A program made the position numbers and the translations under genes. Below are positions 28,067 to 37,203 of a stretch of 56,292 nucleotides of DNA, one piece after another. The notes below the pieces were generated by a model, which did no database searches, was not told the origin of the DNA, and was given only the letters and a program-made list of their open reading frames with translations. The stretch comes from Bartonella tribocorum (GTDB lineage: Bacteria > Pseudomonadota > Alphaproteobacteria > Rhizobiales > Rhizobiaceae): positions 1 through 56,292 of the forward strand of contig NZ_NJGE01000005.1 of the NCBI RefSeq assembly GCF_002777915.1. Reading direction: 5' to 3'. Positions within the stretch are counted from its first letter, which is position 1. Every line of letters starts with the position of its first letter.

Positions 28067-29341
28067 ATGAATATTCTTCTTATTGGCTCAGGTGGACGAG
28101 AACATGCTTTAGCGTGGAAAATAGCAGCATCACCACTGCTTAAAAAGTTATATTGCGCTCCTGGAAATCCTGCAACAACAGAATTTGGTGAAAATATTAA
28201 TTTAGACATTAATGACCACCCCCTTGTTATTGCTTTTTGTAAAGCACATTCTATTGATCTTGTGATTGTAGGGCCAGAAGCACCATTGGTTGCTGGTATA
28301 ACTGACTCTCTTAATAGCGCCAATATCTGTGTATTTGGTCCTACTCAAAAAGCTGCTCAACTAGAAGGTTCAAAAGCTTTTACAAAAGATCTATGTCGTA
28401 AGAATAACATTCCTACAGGAAGTTACCAATGCTTTAATGATGCGGCTAAAGCAAAAGCTTACATTCATCAACAAGGTGTTCCCATTGTCATTAAAGCAGA
28501 TGGCTTAGCAGCTGGTAAAGGTGTCGTGGTTGCAACAACGATAGAAGAAGCATTTAACGCAGTCGATGCCTGCTTCAAAAGTGCCTTTGGAGATGCAGGA
28601 AACAAAATTGTTGTAGAATCTTTTCTTGAAGGTGAAGAAGCAAGCTTCTTCTGTCTTTGTGATGGTAAAATTGCCCTTCCCTTTGGATCTGCTCAAGATC
28701 ATAAGCGTGTGGGGGATGGGGATACGGGAGCAAACACCGGTGGTATGGGGGCTTATTCACCAGCGCCCATCATGACCGAAGAAATGGTGAATCGTACCCT
28801 TAAAGAAATTGTTGAACCCACTTTAAGAAGTATGCACGAAATGGGTGCACCCTTTAAAGGCATTCTCTTCGTCGGATTGATGATAACGCAAAAAGGGCCC
28901 GAACTCATTGAATTTAACGTACGATTCGGTGATCCTGAATGCCAAGTTTTGATGACGCGCCTCAAAGATGATATTCTGCCGATATTTCTTGCTGCAGCTC
29001 AAGGAAAGCTTGAAAATAAACCTCTTCAGTGGTCTGAAAAAACTGCTCTCACCGTTGTTATGGCTGCTAATGGTTATCCAGGTTCTCCCCAAAAAGGAAC
29101 TGTTATTCGTAACGTTGATAAAGTAAATACACTTCCCGATGTGAAAGTTTTTCAAGCTGGTACCGCATTGCGCAATGGAGAACTTATTGCAAATGGTGGA
29201 CGTGTTCTCAATATAACAGCAACAGGAAAAACGATTACGAGCGCACAAAAACGTGCTTATGAAGCTGTTGATTGTATTGATTGGCCAGAAGGCTTTGTTC
29301 GTCGTGATATCGGATGGCGAGCTATCGCGCGAGAAAACTAA
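28067..29341 (+). CDS. purD: Phosphoribosylamine-glycine ligase
   Basis: Second step of purine synthesis, ATP-grasp enzyme. The 424 residues match the family. Signatures: [17 protein letters not shown] at the N-terminus, [12 protein letters not shown], the ATP-grasp loop [35 protein letters not shown], and [12 protein letters not shown]. The ATG follows GAGGAG (about 28052-28057) with good spacing. It stands alone. Confidence 0.97.
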   Translation: MNILLIGSGGREHALAWKIAASPLLKKLYCAPGNPATTEFGENINLDINDHPLVIAFCKAHSIDLVIVGPEAPLVAGITDSLNSANICVFGPTQKAAQLEGSKAFTKDLCRKNNIPTGSYQCFNDAAKAKAYIHQQGVPIVIKADGLAAGKGVVVATTIEEAFNAVDACFKSAFGDAGNKIVVESFLEGEEASFFCLCDGKIALPFGSAQDHKRVGDGDTGANTGGMGAYSPAPIMTEEMVNRTLKEIVEPTLRSMHEMGAPFKGILFVGLMITQKGPELIEFNVRFGDPECQVLMTRLKDDILPIFLAAAQGKLENKPLQWSEKTALTVVMAANGYPGSPQKGTVIRNVDKVNTLPDVKVFQAGTALRNGELIANGGRVLNITATGKTITSAQKRAYEAVDCIDWPEGFVRRDIGWRAIAREN

Positions 29342-30012
29342 ATTTTTTGGTATTTTTTTACGATTTGATTCTTTTACCTAAAGGCATAATGCGTGAATTT
29401 TCTTATTATTTTGTGTTGACTATAACTTTGGGAAAAAACAAAATCGTTGTATCCAACGCTCAATGTTACCGATAACCCTTGTTATCTAGAAAACTTATCA
29501 GAGAATTTTTGCTCTTTTTGAGTACTCTTCATCCGCACGAGCATCCCCTCTTTGTAACATGCAAGAAAATGATTCATTATCTTTATAAATCAATAACTCT
29601 CTTTGTATAAAAGAAGGTGAAAAAATACTCCCTGCCATCTGCGCGTATTTTAACAATGTAGAAAACACAAAATTATATCATCAACAAAAAAGCATTTAAT
29701 ATAGTCGATTCCTGCTGCCAATATGTGCTGTCAAAAAACTCCTATTTACAATCCTTGACTTCCTCTTTTCCTTAAAGAATGAAGAATTCTGCTAGATCAG
29801 GTTTAAATAGTTAGCTTTATCATTGGATGGCTTCCTCTTGAGTTTTCGCTTGGGTTTACCTCACGTGCTTCACTGGTGTAAAGCTCGAAAAACAAACTGA
29901 AGAATATTCACCACGTCCTCTAAAAACACTTCATGTATGAATCTTGCACGCCTCACACCATCGCTCTAAATAACGGTGCTTGACGGCCAAGCAAGATTAA
30001 TGCCCATGAATG
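29342..30012. other. Spacer with possible decayed coding sequence
   Basis: About 670 bases between purD (+) and the DUF6101-like gene (-). From about 29730 to 30000 the sequence is less AT-rich and less simple than other spacers here, and short open stretches exist in several frames on the minus strand, but none has a start or a ribosome-binding site. A 28-codon frame at 29389-29475 (+) follows AAAGG but is probably chance. Possibly the remnant of a gene; I cannot identify it. Confidence 0.35.
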
Positions 30013-30540
30013 TTACTGAAGTGTAATTCGATTCGCAATTACCAAACGCAAACCTAACGGACTTCTATAACGAAGTAAAAAACGTTTTTGTTTAGAATGC
30101 GACGTTGTATAAAAAAATCGATGTAAATCAGAACGATCCTTTACAACGACAATGCGATTATCTTCATTAATCATAAGCATGGGAAGGTCATAAGTATCCG
30201 CCCATAACCGCCAATCTAGAAGAACATTATTCAAATCTCTGGAAACCAAAAGCGGAATACAAGATTCCTCATTTGCATGAAGTAACTCTAATGCAACAGC
30301 TCTTTCACCTGAGCGTGTTTTTACGGTACGTGCCGCAATTCCTTTAAAATGATAAGGGGGTACTAAATGCGATAAGCTTGAAGGCTTATCCGTTTTAAAA
30401 AAAACACCGCGCTCATTTAACGAACAAATGATCTTATTGCCCGTTTTGGATGAAAAATATGTCGTCGTTTGTGGCAAATGGCACGGATCTAACCGAAATT
30501 CAAGCACCGCTTTTGCCTGATTAAAGCATTGATTAGCCAT
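30013..30540 (-). CDS. DUF6101-like protein of unknown function
   Basis: A 175-residue protein, soluble by appearance, with no signal peptide. The pattern FRLDPCHLP near the N-terminus, a middle strand region (GIAARTVK, ALELLHAN), then WRLWADTYDLPMLMINED and a basic C-terminus (KQKRFLLRYRSPLGLR) matches the Rhizobiales DUF6101 family as I remember it. The biochemical role is unknown. The body is less basic at the C-terminus than I recall for relatives. It is followed by a spacer and preceded, 141 bases away, by the FAD oxidase gene on the same strand. Confidence 0.7.
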   Translation of the reverse strand: MANQCFNQAKAVLEFRLDPCHLPQTTTYFSSKTGNKIICSLNERGVFFKTDKPSSLSHLVPPYHFKGIAARTVKTRSGERAVALELLHANEESCIPLLVSRDLNNVLLDWRLWADTYDLPMLMINEDNRIVVVKDRSDLHRFFYTTSHSKQKRFLLRYRSPLGLRLVIANRITLQ

Positions 30541-30681
30541 ATACAGCGTCCCAATTTATCTTAAGTAACATACACCTTTTAGCAGCTTTTCCTCATTGGA
30601 TTATTAAAAGTTTGAATAAAAAACAACTGGTTTCTTTTTTGGTTATTAAAACCTAAACAAAAATAGAGCAACATTCTTGAA

Positions 30682-32097
30682 TTATAATACTTTTCTAGGA
30701 TTCATGATTCCTAAAGGATCGAGTGTCTTTTTAATTCCTCGCATAATATCTAATGCGACAGGTGATTTAAGAGAGCGAAGTTCTTCCCGCTTCAGTTGAC
30801 CAATTCCATGCTCAGCAGAAAATGTACCTTGATAGTCCATCACTAACCTATGAATGCGATGATTCATTTTTGACCATAACTGCAAGAATGCCGTCGTATC
30901 AGCGCCTATCGGTTGTGTAACATTATAATGCAAATTTCCATCCCCCATATGTCCAAAACAAACCACTCGTGCCCCTGGAGCAATATCTTCAACAATAAGT
31001 GCTGCCTCAGCAATAAAATCAGGAATGGAGGCAAGTGGTACTGCAATATCGTGCTTAATAGATCCTCCTACCACCTTTTGGGCCGCTGATATACTTTCTC
31101 GCAATTGCCAAAAAAAATCTTGCTGTTTTAAAGATTGCGCAACAATTGCATCTTCTATCACTGAACTCTCTAAGGCTTTTTCTAAAATAATATTCAACAC
31201 GGATGACGCCTCATCATTGTCTTGCAATGATGAAATGTTCATTAATACGTACCATTCATGTTTCTGTTGGAGGGGGAGCTTCTCACACATTTTATAATCC
31301 AAAGCCATTTGAAAACTGAGATTTCCCATGAGTTCAAAACCCGTCACCATTCCTCCTCCATATTCTTGAGCCAGAGATAAAAACTCAAGAGCCTTTGCTG
31401 GACTATGTAACCCTACCAAAGCAATTGCTTTTGCTTTTATTTTGGGAAAAATCTTCAAAACGGCTGCAGTTATAATGCCTAATGTGCCTTCTGCACCAAT
31501 AAAAAGATTTTTCAAATCGTAACCGCTATTGTCTTTTTTAACAAAGCGCAAATCATCCAAAATACGGCCATCTGGCAAAACAACTTCCAAACCAAGACAA
31601 AGATCACGCATATTGCCATAGGCTAAAACAGCAGTCCCTCCAGCATTTGATGAAAGATTTCCCCCTATTTGACAAGAACCTTCAGATGCCAAAGAAAGAG
31701 GGAAAAAACGGCCTGATTCATCCACTTTTTTTTGTAAATTCTGTAAAATAACACCAGCTTCTACAACAACAAAATTCCCCTCAAGATTCATCGCTCTAAT
31801 CTTATTTAATCGCTCCATGGATAAAAGAACGCTCTCTCCTCTTTCATCTGGTTGTTGCCCCCCCACGAGCCCTGTATTTCCACCCTGAGGTACAATTGGT
31901 GTGCGTGTTTGGCTTGCTAACTGCATAATCAATGAGATTTCTTGCGGTGAAGATGGACGTAAAAGTAAGGGTGTTTTACCGTGAAAAAGCCCTCGCTCTT
32001 CAATCAAATACGGTGCAATCAACGCCTGATCTGTGATAGCATGTTTGGCACCAACAATTTCTCTAAACCTCTCAATTAATTCCTGCTCCATGTTCAT
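30682..32097 (-). CDS. FAD-linked D-2-hydroxy acid dehydrogenase (GlcD/D2HGDH type)
   Basis: The 471 residues fit the FAD-binding PCMH family that oxidises D-2-hydroxy acids. FAD-binding parts: VPQGGNTGLVGGQ (about 74-86), SLASEGSCQIGGNLSSNAGG, and NLFIGAEGTLGIIT; the C-terminal FAD oxidase domain has CFGHMGDGNLHYNV (metal-binding His residues) and SAEHGIGQLKREEL. The substrate could be D-2-hydroxyglutarate, D-lactate or similar; the sequence alone does not decide. Its start overlaps the sua5 stop by four bases, so it is the third gene of an rnhB-sua5-oxidase unit. Confidence 0.9.
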   Translation of the reverse strand: MNMEQELIERFREIVGAKHAITDQALIAPYLIEERGLFHGKTPLLLRPSSPQEISLIMQLASQTRTPIVPQGGNTGLVGGQQPDERGESVLLSMERLNKIRAMNLEGNFVVVEAGVILQNLQKKVDESGRFFPLSLASEGSCQIGGNLSSNAGGTAVLAYGNMRDLCLGLEVVLPDGRILDDLRFVKKDNSGYDLKNLFIGAEGTLGIITAAVLKIFPKIKAKAIALVGLHSPAKALEFLSLAQEYGGGMVTGFELMGNLSFQMALDYKMCEKLPLQQKHEWYVLMNISSLQDNDEASSVLNIILEKALESSVIEDAIVAQSLKQQDFFWQLRESISAAQKVVGGSIKHDIAVPLASIPDFIAEAALIVEDIAPGARVVCFGHMGDGNLHYNVTQPIGADTTAFLQLWSKMNHRIHRLVMDYQGTFSAEHGIGQLKREELRSLKSPVALDIMRGIKKTLDPLGIMNPRKVL

Positions 32098-33056
32098 TTC
32101 TCCCTTGGAGCTGCTGCCCTTATAAGACGATCATTGATAGCCTCCCCTAATCCATATGATGGAATAGGTTCCACGGCAATACATCTCACTTTAAATGAAT
32201 CCAATTCTTTCATATATTGAAATAAATGAGAAGCGGCCTCTTCCAACTTTCCTTCCTTGCTAAGGTTTAAAATAAAAACGGCATTTTCAGCCCCCATAAC
32301 GCGCTCTGGACCAAATGCTAAAAGCGCTTCACCATTTTCCACCTTTTCTACATTCAAACGAATCGCAGCATTGGGCGCATAATGTGACTTTAACATTCCT
32401 GGAGCTTCAATCGCCGCCCTTTGATCTATCCGTTTTAAAGGCTTCCCCACAACTTCTTCAATTTTATCAGCAGCAAGCCCTCCTGGACGCAAAAGATAAA
32501 TATTTTCACCACAAATCTTAATAATCGTTGATTCAAGCCCTATTTTAGCTGGTCCTCCGTCCAATATCAAAGGAACAGATTCCCCCAAAGATGCAAAAAC
32601 AGCCTCAGCCGAAGTAGGACTAAGACACCCCGATAGATTTGCACTAGGCGCAGCAAGTGGACGACCCAAACATTGTACAATTTCCGCAAAACGACTGTCT
32701 GGAAAACGAATAGCCAATGTATTCAAACCGGCCGTTGTTAAAGGATGGATATGATGCTTTTCCTTTAAAGGTAAAACCAATGTCAAAGGACCAGGCCAAA
32801 ATACTTCCATTAATTGACGCGAAAGAAAATCAATTTCAACATAGCGCTCCGCCATTTCGATACCGTTGACATGCGCAATAAGAGGATTAAATTGCGGACG
32901 CTTTTTTGTAGAAAAAATAGAAGAGATCGCCCTTCCATTGGTTGCATCACCCGCTAATCCATAAACAGTTTCCGTTGGTAACGCTACCAACCTGCCTTGT
33001 TTAAGAAGCGCTATTGCTTCTTTTATCGAAACGCTATTGAGTGATCGAACCGTCAT
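32094..33056 (-). CDS. Threonylcarbamoyl-AMP synthase (Sua5 type)
   Basis: First step of the t6A modification of tRNA position 37: makes threonylcarbamoyl-AMP from threonine, bicarbonate and ATP. 320 residues: a YrdC domain (about 8-200; [34 protein letters not shown]) followed by the Sua5 C-terminal domain (about 215-320; [12 protein letters not shown]). The extra domain makes it Sua5 rather than the short TsaC. Both ends overlap neighbours by four bases (rnhB upstream, FAD oxidase downstream), pointing to tight coupling. Confidence 0.95.
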   Translation of the reverse strand: MTVRSLNSVSIKEAIALLKQGRLVALPTETVYGLAGDATNGRAISSIFSTKKRPQFNPLIAHVNGIEMAERYVEIDFLSRQLMEVFWPGPLTLVLPLKEKHHIHPLTTAGLNTLAIRFPDSRFAEIVQCLGRPLAAPSANLSGCLSPTSAEAVFASLGESVPLILDGGPAKIGLESTIIKICGENIYLLRPGGLAADKIEEVVGKPLKRIDQRAAIEAPGMLKSHYAPNAAIRLNVEKVENGEALLAFGPERVMGAENAVFILNLSKEGKLEEAASHLFQYMKELDSFKVRCIAVEPIPSYGLGEAINDRLIRAAAPREK

Positions 33057-33757
33057 AACACATCATTCCTATAACGCCCTTTGAGTGGCGCAAAACTATA
33101 ACGATGTACTCTTACAATTGGACCATATTTATCAAGAGCCCTACGATGGGCAAGCGTTGCATACCCTACATGCTTCTCTAAACCATACCCTTTATAAACT
33201 TGTCCAGCACACTCCATCATCCGGTCACGCGTTACTTTCGCAATAATAGAAGCGGCTGCAATTGAAACAGAACGCTGATCACCCTTAATCAATGCCATTG
33301 CCGGACAAGACAACTCAGAGGGGATATCACGTCCATCAACAAGTACATAGTGCGCTGGAACAGCTAATCCTATAACACAGCGACGCATTGCCTCCAAAGT
33401 TGCTTTTCTAATATTAGATTGATCAATTGTACGGGCGCAAAGACTAGCGACTGAAACCGCTAATGCACTTTGCAAGATTTCATGATAAAGTTTAGTCCGT
33501 TGAGGAAAAGAAAGCTTTTTGGAATCATTTACCCCATCAGGAATATGATCTTTATCCAAGATAACCGCTGCCGTTACCACAGGTCCAGCCAGAGGTCCTC
33601 GTCCTACTTCATCAACCCCTGCTACATGAAAAAAACCCTGTTTCTGCAAATCTAATTCGCACGAAAAATCTGGTTGAAGTGGCAAATTAAACCTCTTTGA
33701 ACAATCACAAATACAACAAACATCCATCCATTTCTGCAACCTGCTTATTTTTTGCAA
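33053..33757 (-). CDS. rnhB: Ribonuclease HII
   Basis: Removes ribonucleotides from DNA and degrades RNA-DNA hybrids. In 234 residues, catalytic Asp49 and Glu50 are in [16 protein letters not shown]; the third Asp is in [10 protein letters not shown] and the fourth site in the region after [16 protein letters not shown]. The first 40 residues, with four cysteines (CCICDC and one more), extend beyond typical family N-termini; the true start could be Met11. First gene of the rnhB-sua5-oxidase run with a 4-base overlap. Confidence 0.96.
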   Translation of the reverse strand: MQKISRLQKWMDVCCICDCSKRFNLPLQPDFSCELDLQKQGFFHVAGVDEVGRGPLAGPVVTAAVILDKDHIPDGVNDSKKLSFPQRTKLYHEILQSALAVSVASLCARTIDQSNIRKATLEAMRRCVIGLAVPAHYVLVDGRDIPSELSCPAMALIKGDQRSVSIAAASIIAKVTRDRMMECAGQVYKGYGLEKHVGYATLAHRRALDKYGPIVRVHRYSFAPLKGRYRNDVL

Positions 33758-33974
33758 ATGTTACAGTTTTAAATAACTCTTCAAACATTGCGTGAATTCT
33801 TGCACGAAAGATAGAAATAAAATGTGAAATTAAAGACTATCCTAGCGTCCATTTTCTTTTCTAAAAACTTGTTTTAGCATTATTTATTTTATCTAAAAAA
33901 CAAAAAAAGATTTCTTTAGTTTTCCTCTTCATTACGTATAATGGAATCATGATAAAATGAAAGCTATTTATTTC

Positions 33975-34874
33975 TCAAATAGTTCCTAAAGTCATGATCG
34001 ATTTTACAAACCAATTTGGGTGCATTGATTTGATAAAAAGCGCAGCCTGTTGCGCTGCTTGTTGATTTTTGAAAATGCCAAAACAAGTTGCCCCCGTTCC
34101 AGACATACGAGAAAAAAGAGAGCCACATTCATCCAATATAGATAACACTTGTAATAATTGAGGTGCCATTTTTAATGCTGGGGAAAAAAGATCATTTCTC
34201 GTTTCTTGTAAAGCTTCAACCAATGAATCAACGCTCTTTAAAGCGATGGGATCAATTTTTAAAGAAGGATGATGGCGCTTGTCTAACGCTTTAAAAACAG
34301 CTTGTGTTGAAATCTCTTGTCCATGATTAACCAATACTATCGCAAGAGAACAAGCCTCTTTTAGTCGTGTAATTTCTTGGCCAATTCCTTTAACCAAAAG
34401 TGGCTGCTGATATTCTAATGCAAAAAGACACATGGGAACATCAGCACCAAGAGCTAAACTCATTTTTGCTAATTTTTCGCAAGAACAATTAAGATTCCAT
34501 TGTTGACGCAATATGCTGATAACCCCTGCAGCATCACCTGAGCCCCCCCCAATGCCTGAAGCAATAGGGAGTGTTTTTACAAGTCGAAAAAAAGCAGGTT
34601 GAGCACTTTCAGGGAAAGTCTTATGCATAAAATCTCGTGCCCGAAGAACCAAATTATCTGAATGAGATATAAGTTCTTTTGCAAATGGTCCCGTTAAAAC
34701 AAACTGGTCACTTTCACAAAACGCATAGTGTAGACAATCACCGCTAAGACTAAAATAAACCAAACTTTCTATCAAATGATAACCATCAGCACGTTGTCCT
34801 ACAACATGCAGAGCTAAATTCAATTTAATGGGTGTAAACACATAAAACATGTCTTTGGAATGAAATTTGTACAT
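33975..34874 (-). CDS. ispE: 4-diphosphocytidyl-2-C-methyl-D-erythritol kinase
   Basis: GHMP kinase of the MEP pathway. The 299-residue protein has the [19 protein letters not shown] start motif, the ATP loop [16 protein letters not shown] (about 105-120), and [12 protein letters not shown] near the C-terminus. The true start may be Met7 or Met10 rather than Met1. It stands alone, with about 217 bases on one side and 253 on the other. dxs and ispH of the same pathway lie elsewhere in the window. Confidence 0.95.
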   Translation of the reverse strand: MYKFHSKDMFYVFTPIKLNLALHVVGQRADGYHLIESLVYFSLSGDCLHYAFCESDQFVLTGPFAKELISHSDNLVLRARDFMHKTFPESAQPAFFRLVKTLPIASGIGGGSGDAAGVISILRQQWNLNCSCEKLAKMSLALGADVPMCLFALEYQQPLLVKGIGQEITRLKEACSLAIVLVNHGQEISTQAVFKALDKRHHPSLKIDPIALKSVDSLVEALQETRNDLFSPALKMAPQLLQVLSILDECGSLFSRMSGTGATCFGIFKNQQAAQQAALFIKSMHPNWFVKSIMTLGTI

Positions 34875-35127
34875 CCGCTATCATATGACGTAATATTCAC
34901 TTTCATAGGGTTCTTTTACAATAATCCCCCTTTTATCCATACTTTTAGAACCAACCCTATAATAACTCGAAATATTCTTCATTTTGTTCTAAACAAACAT
35001 AAATCTTACGAAGAACTCTCATATAAAAAATAGATGACACGTTCTCATTCGTATCATTTCAAGCCTTTTTTCTTCTAACATCTATTTTTTAGATAAAATC
35101 CCCTCTTGCTTGAATGATCCCCGTCTA

Positions 35128-35976
35128 TCACAAACCGTAACGTTGCCAAAGTGCCCGCTCTTCTGCTGCCATCAATGCACTATCAACAGCTGTATAAACT
35201 GTATGAGCAGTCACTCCTGAAGGCGTTTTAAATCCTAAAAAACTTTTTGGAGGTGCAATAAGTCGAAGTTTTGCATCACTACCAAAGCGCTCCTTAATAA
35301 CAGAACGGATATCATTCAACCCGTCAATCAGACCAAGTTCAACGCTTTTTTTTCCACTCCAAAACATTCCTGTAAAGAGATTCGAATCATTTGATAATTT
35401 TGTCGCACGCCGTTCTTTAACCAAATCAATAAAAGTTTGATGCACTTCAAGTTGGAGAGATTTCAAATGGTCAATATCCGCCTTTTTTTCAGGCTGAAAT
35501 GGATCGAGTGTAACCTTGTTCTTTCCTGCTGTGTAAACGCGCCGCTCTACACCAATTTTCTTCAAAAGTTCAGGAAAACCAAAAGAAGCTGAAACCACCC
35601 CTATGGAACCAACAATCGAAGAAGGATCCGCAAAAATTTCATCCCCTGCACAAGCAATCATATAACCACCAGATGCTGCGATATCTTCAATAAATACAAG
35701 AACCTTTTTATTTTTTTCTTCTGCTAAATCGCGGATACGCTTGAAAATAAAACGCGATTGTACAGGTGACCCCCCAGGAGAATTAAGAACAATTGCAACA
35801 GCCGGTGCTTTTTTGTGCGCAAAAGCCTTCTCCAAAAGATTGGCACATCTACTGAGGGAAAGCGTACGCGATAGAGACGATGAATCCATAATTGCCCCTT
35901 TAAGCCGAACAACAGGAATTTCAAGTTTATTGGAAGAAAAACGGCGTGAAATAAAATTTTTTACAACATCCATCAA
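35128..35976 (-). CDS. S49 family serine peptidase (SppA/SohB-like)
   Basis: The 282 residues form a single-domain signal-peptide-peptidase-like protein. The nucleophile is Ser102 in IAASGGYMIACAGDEIFA, and Lys154 in YTAGKNKVTLDPF is at the expected distance (52) for the general base. LNSPGGSP at about 64-71 is the conserved oxyanion region. No clear N-terminal membrane segment, unlike E. coli SohB; it could be peripheral. The ATG follows AAGGAG. A 34-codon membrane ORF ends 17 bases before the start, and trmN6-like is upstream, so the three may be one transcript. Confidence 0.92.
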   Translation of the reverse strand: MMDVVKNFISRRFSSNKLEIPVVRLKGAIMDSSSLSRTLSLSRCANLLEKAFAHKKAPAVAIVLNSPGGSPVQSRFIFKRIRDLAEEKNKKVLVFIEDIAASGGYMIACAGDEIFADPSSIVGSIGVVSASFGFPELLKKIGVERRVYTAGKNKVTLDPFQPEKKADIDHLKSLQLEVHQTFIDLVKERRATKLSNDSNLFTGMFWSGKKSVELGLIDGLNDIRSVIKERFGSDAKLRLIAPPKSFLGFKTPSGVTAHTVYTAVDSALMAAEERALWQRYGL

Positions 35977-35993
35977 AATAAAATCTCCTTAAT

Positions 35994-36098
35994 TTAAGAA
36001 CAATTAAATAAGTAAGGACAAAAAATAGGAAAAACGCGATAGCATCCAAAAACGCCAATCAATCCCCACATGACAACCAGAAATATAATTTCACCCAA
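35994..36098 (-). CDS. Small 34-residue membrane protein (candidate, unlisted)
   Basis: On the minus strand, AGGAGG (36106-36111) is followed after seven bases by TTG (36096-36098). The frame runs 34 codons to TAA at 35994-35996, beginning MGEIIFLVVMWGLIGVFG and continuing with Cys19, Cys27 and Cys33. The first 18 residues form a strongly hydrophobic helix, long enough to cross the membrane; the rest is aromatic and Pro/Cys-containing. The ribosome-binding site is the best in the neighbourhood. Stop to the sppA ATG is 17 bases, so it would be co-transcribed with sppA. I do not recognise the product; it could be a small membrane partner of SppA or a shortened relic of a longer gene. Confidence 0.6.
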   Translation of the reverse strand: MGEIIFLVVMWGLIGVFGCYRVFPIFCPYLFNCS

Positions 36099-36116
36099 AG
36101 CTAAGCCTCCTAATAA

Positions 36117-36132
36117 TAAAGTCTAGACTTTA
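36117..36132. promoter_or_regulatory. Perfect 16-base palindrome between trmN6-like and the small ORF
   Basis: TAAAGTCTAGACTTTA is a perfect palindrome with no loop, five bases upstream of the AGGAGG of the 34-codon ORF. The lack of loop makes it a better candidate for a protein-binding site (dimeric regulator) than for a terminator. No regulator is recognised. Confidence 0.4.
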
Positions 36133-36161
36133 AATAATAAACTGAAAAACACAAGAGATCA

Positions 36162-36950
36162 TTACAAAAGTTCCCACAAGCTTATATATCCATTATTGAT
36201 TGCATCAATCCGTGGTGAAAAAATATGGTTATTCCCTTCATGTATAACCAATCCCGGTAAAATAGATAAAGCTGCTCTACTCCCCCGTTTTGCATAAAAT
36301 AAAAGACGAATTGCCGGAGTTGTTGCACGTGCATGAATGGGAATGATACAGATACCACCAAAACGGCCTTTTAAAGCATGCAAGATATCCGTTAGTGATT
36401 GTGGACGCGCAATGAGCCCTAAATACCCTCCTGGCTTAACGATGGCTGCCGCACTGCGTAACCAGTTATCAAACATCGCTTCAGGCATAACGTGTGCTTC
36501 AGATTTTTGTTTATCAGGTGTCTTACGATCAGTAGAATTATTAAAAGGTGGATTCATAATGGCAAAATCAAAGCTATTATCGATCAAACCCGCTGTTATA
36601 CGAGCATTCCCTTTGAGGGTAACATCTGCTTCTAGCAAACAAATCCGGCCAGTAAATTGTTTATTTTGCTTTAGCATAAGTGTTTTTTGTGCATAAGATA
36701 CCATAAAAGATGAGCGTTCAACCAATGTAACATGAACTTGCGGACAACGCGAAGCGACAGCCAACCCTGCTGCTCCAGCCCCTGCCCCTAAATCAACAAT
36801 CTTGCCTTTTAAATTAGTGGGAACCAAACTGGCTAATAACATAGCATCCATTCCAGAACGATGACCATGTTTATGGGGTTGAACCAAATAAAATTTCCCG
36901 CGATGAAAACTGTCTATTGTTTCATCTTTATGATTCGATATTTTATCCAT
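36162..36950 (-). CDS. tRNA1(Val) adenine-N6 methyltransferase-like protein (TrmN6 family)
   Basis: The 262-residue SAM methyltransferase has the SAM motif DLGAGAGAAGLA at 53-64 and the adenine-N6 motif NPPF at 123-126 in AIMNPPFNNS. The N-terminal QPHKHGHRSGMDAMLLA is typical of the YfiC/TrmN6 group that methylates A37 of tRNA1(Val) in E. coli. Probable but not certain substrate. It is divergent from the octaprenyl synthase gene; the putative small ORF and sppA follow on the same strand. Confidence 0.9.
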   Translation of the reverse strand: MDKISNHKDETIDSFHRGKFYLVQPHKHGHRSGMDAMLLASLVPTNLKGKIVDLGAGAGAAGLAVASRCPQVHVTLVERSSFMVSYAQKTLMLKQNKQFTGRICLLEADVTLKGNARITAGLIDNSFDFAIMNPPFNNSTDRKTPDKQKSEAHVMPEAMFDNWLRSAAAIVKPGGYLGLIARPQSLTDILHALKGRFGGICIIPIHARATTPAIRLLFYAKRGSRAALSILPGLVIHEGNNHIFSPRIDAINNGYISLWELL

Positions 36951-37203
36951 TTAAAAGCCTAATGTTCACTATAAACTGAACTTTTTTATTAATGACTACT
37001 TAAATAAAGCTGTTGCCAATTGTTCCTTTATCCCCCATAGAAACAATATTATACAAGCTTTTAAAATATACTCTTGTACATATCATTCCAAGCTTATACT
37101 TCAAAGCGCCATCAAAAGCTTGAGTCAAAACAAAACCCCCTTTATGCTAGTCAATAAAATAAAATTTATATGTGTCCATTGCAATATTCTAGGAGTCAAC
37201 ATA

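Noticed and set aside
29740-29990. Remnant of an IS200/IS605-type tnpB element in the spacer after purD
   Set aside because: A few words reminded me of such element ends, but I could not show a TnpB motif, a boundary or a hairpin; kept only as an unidentified stretch.
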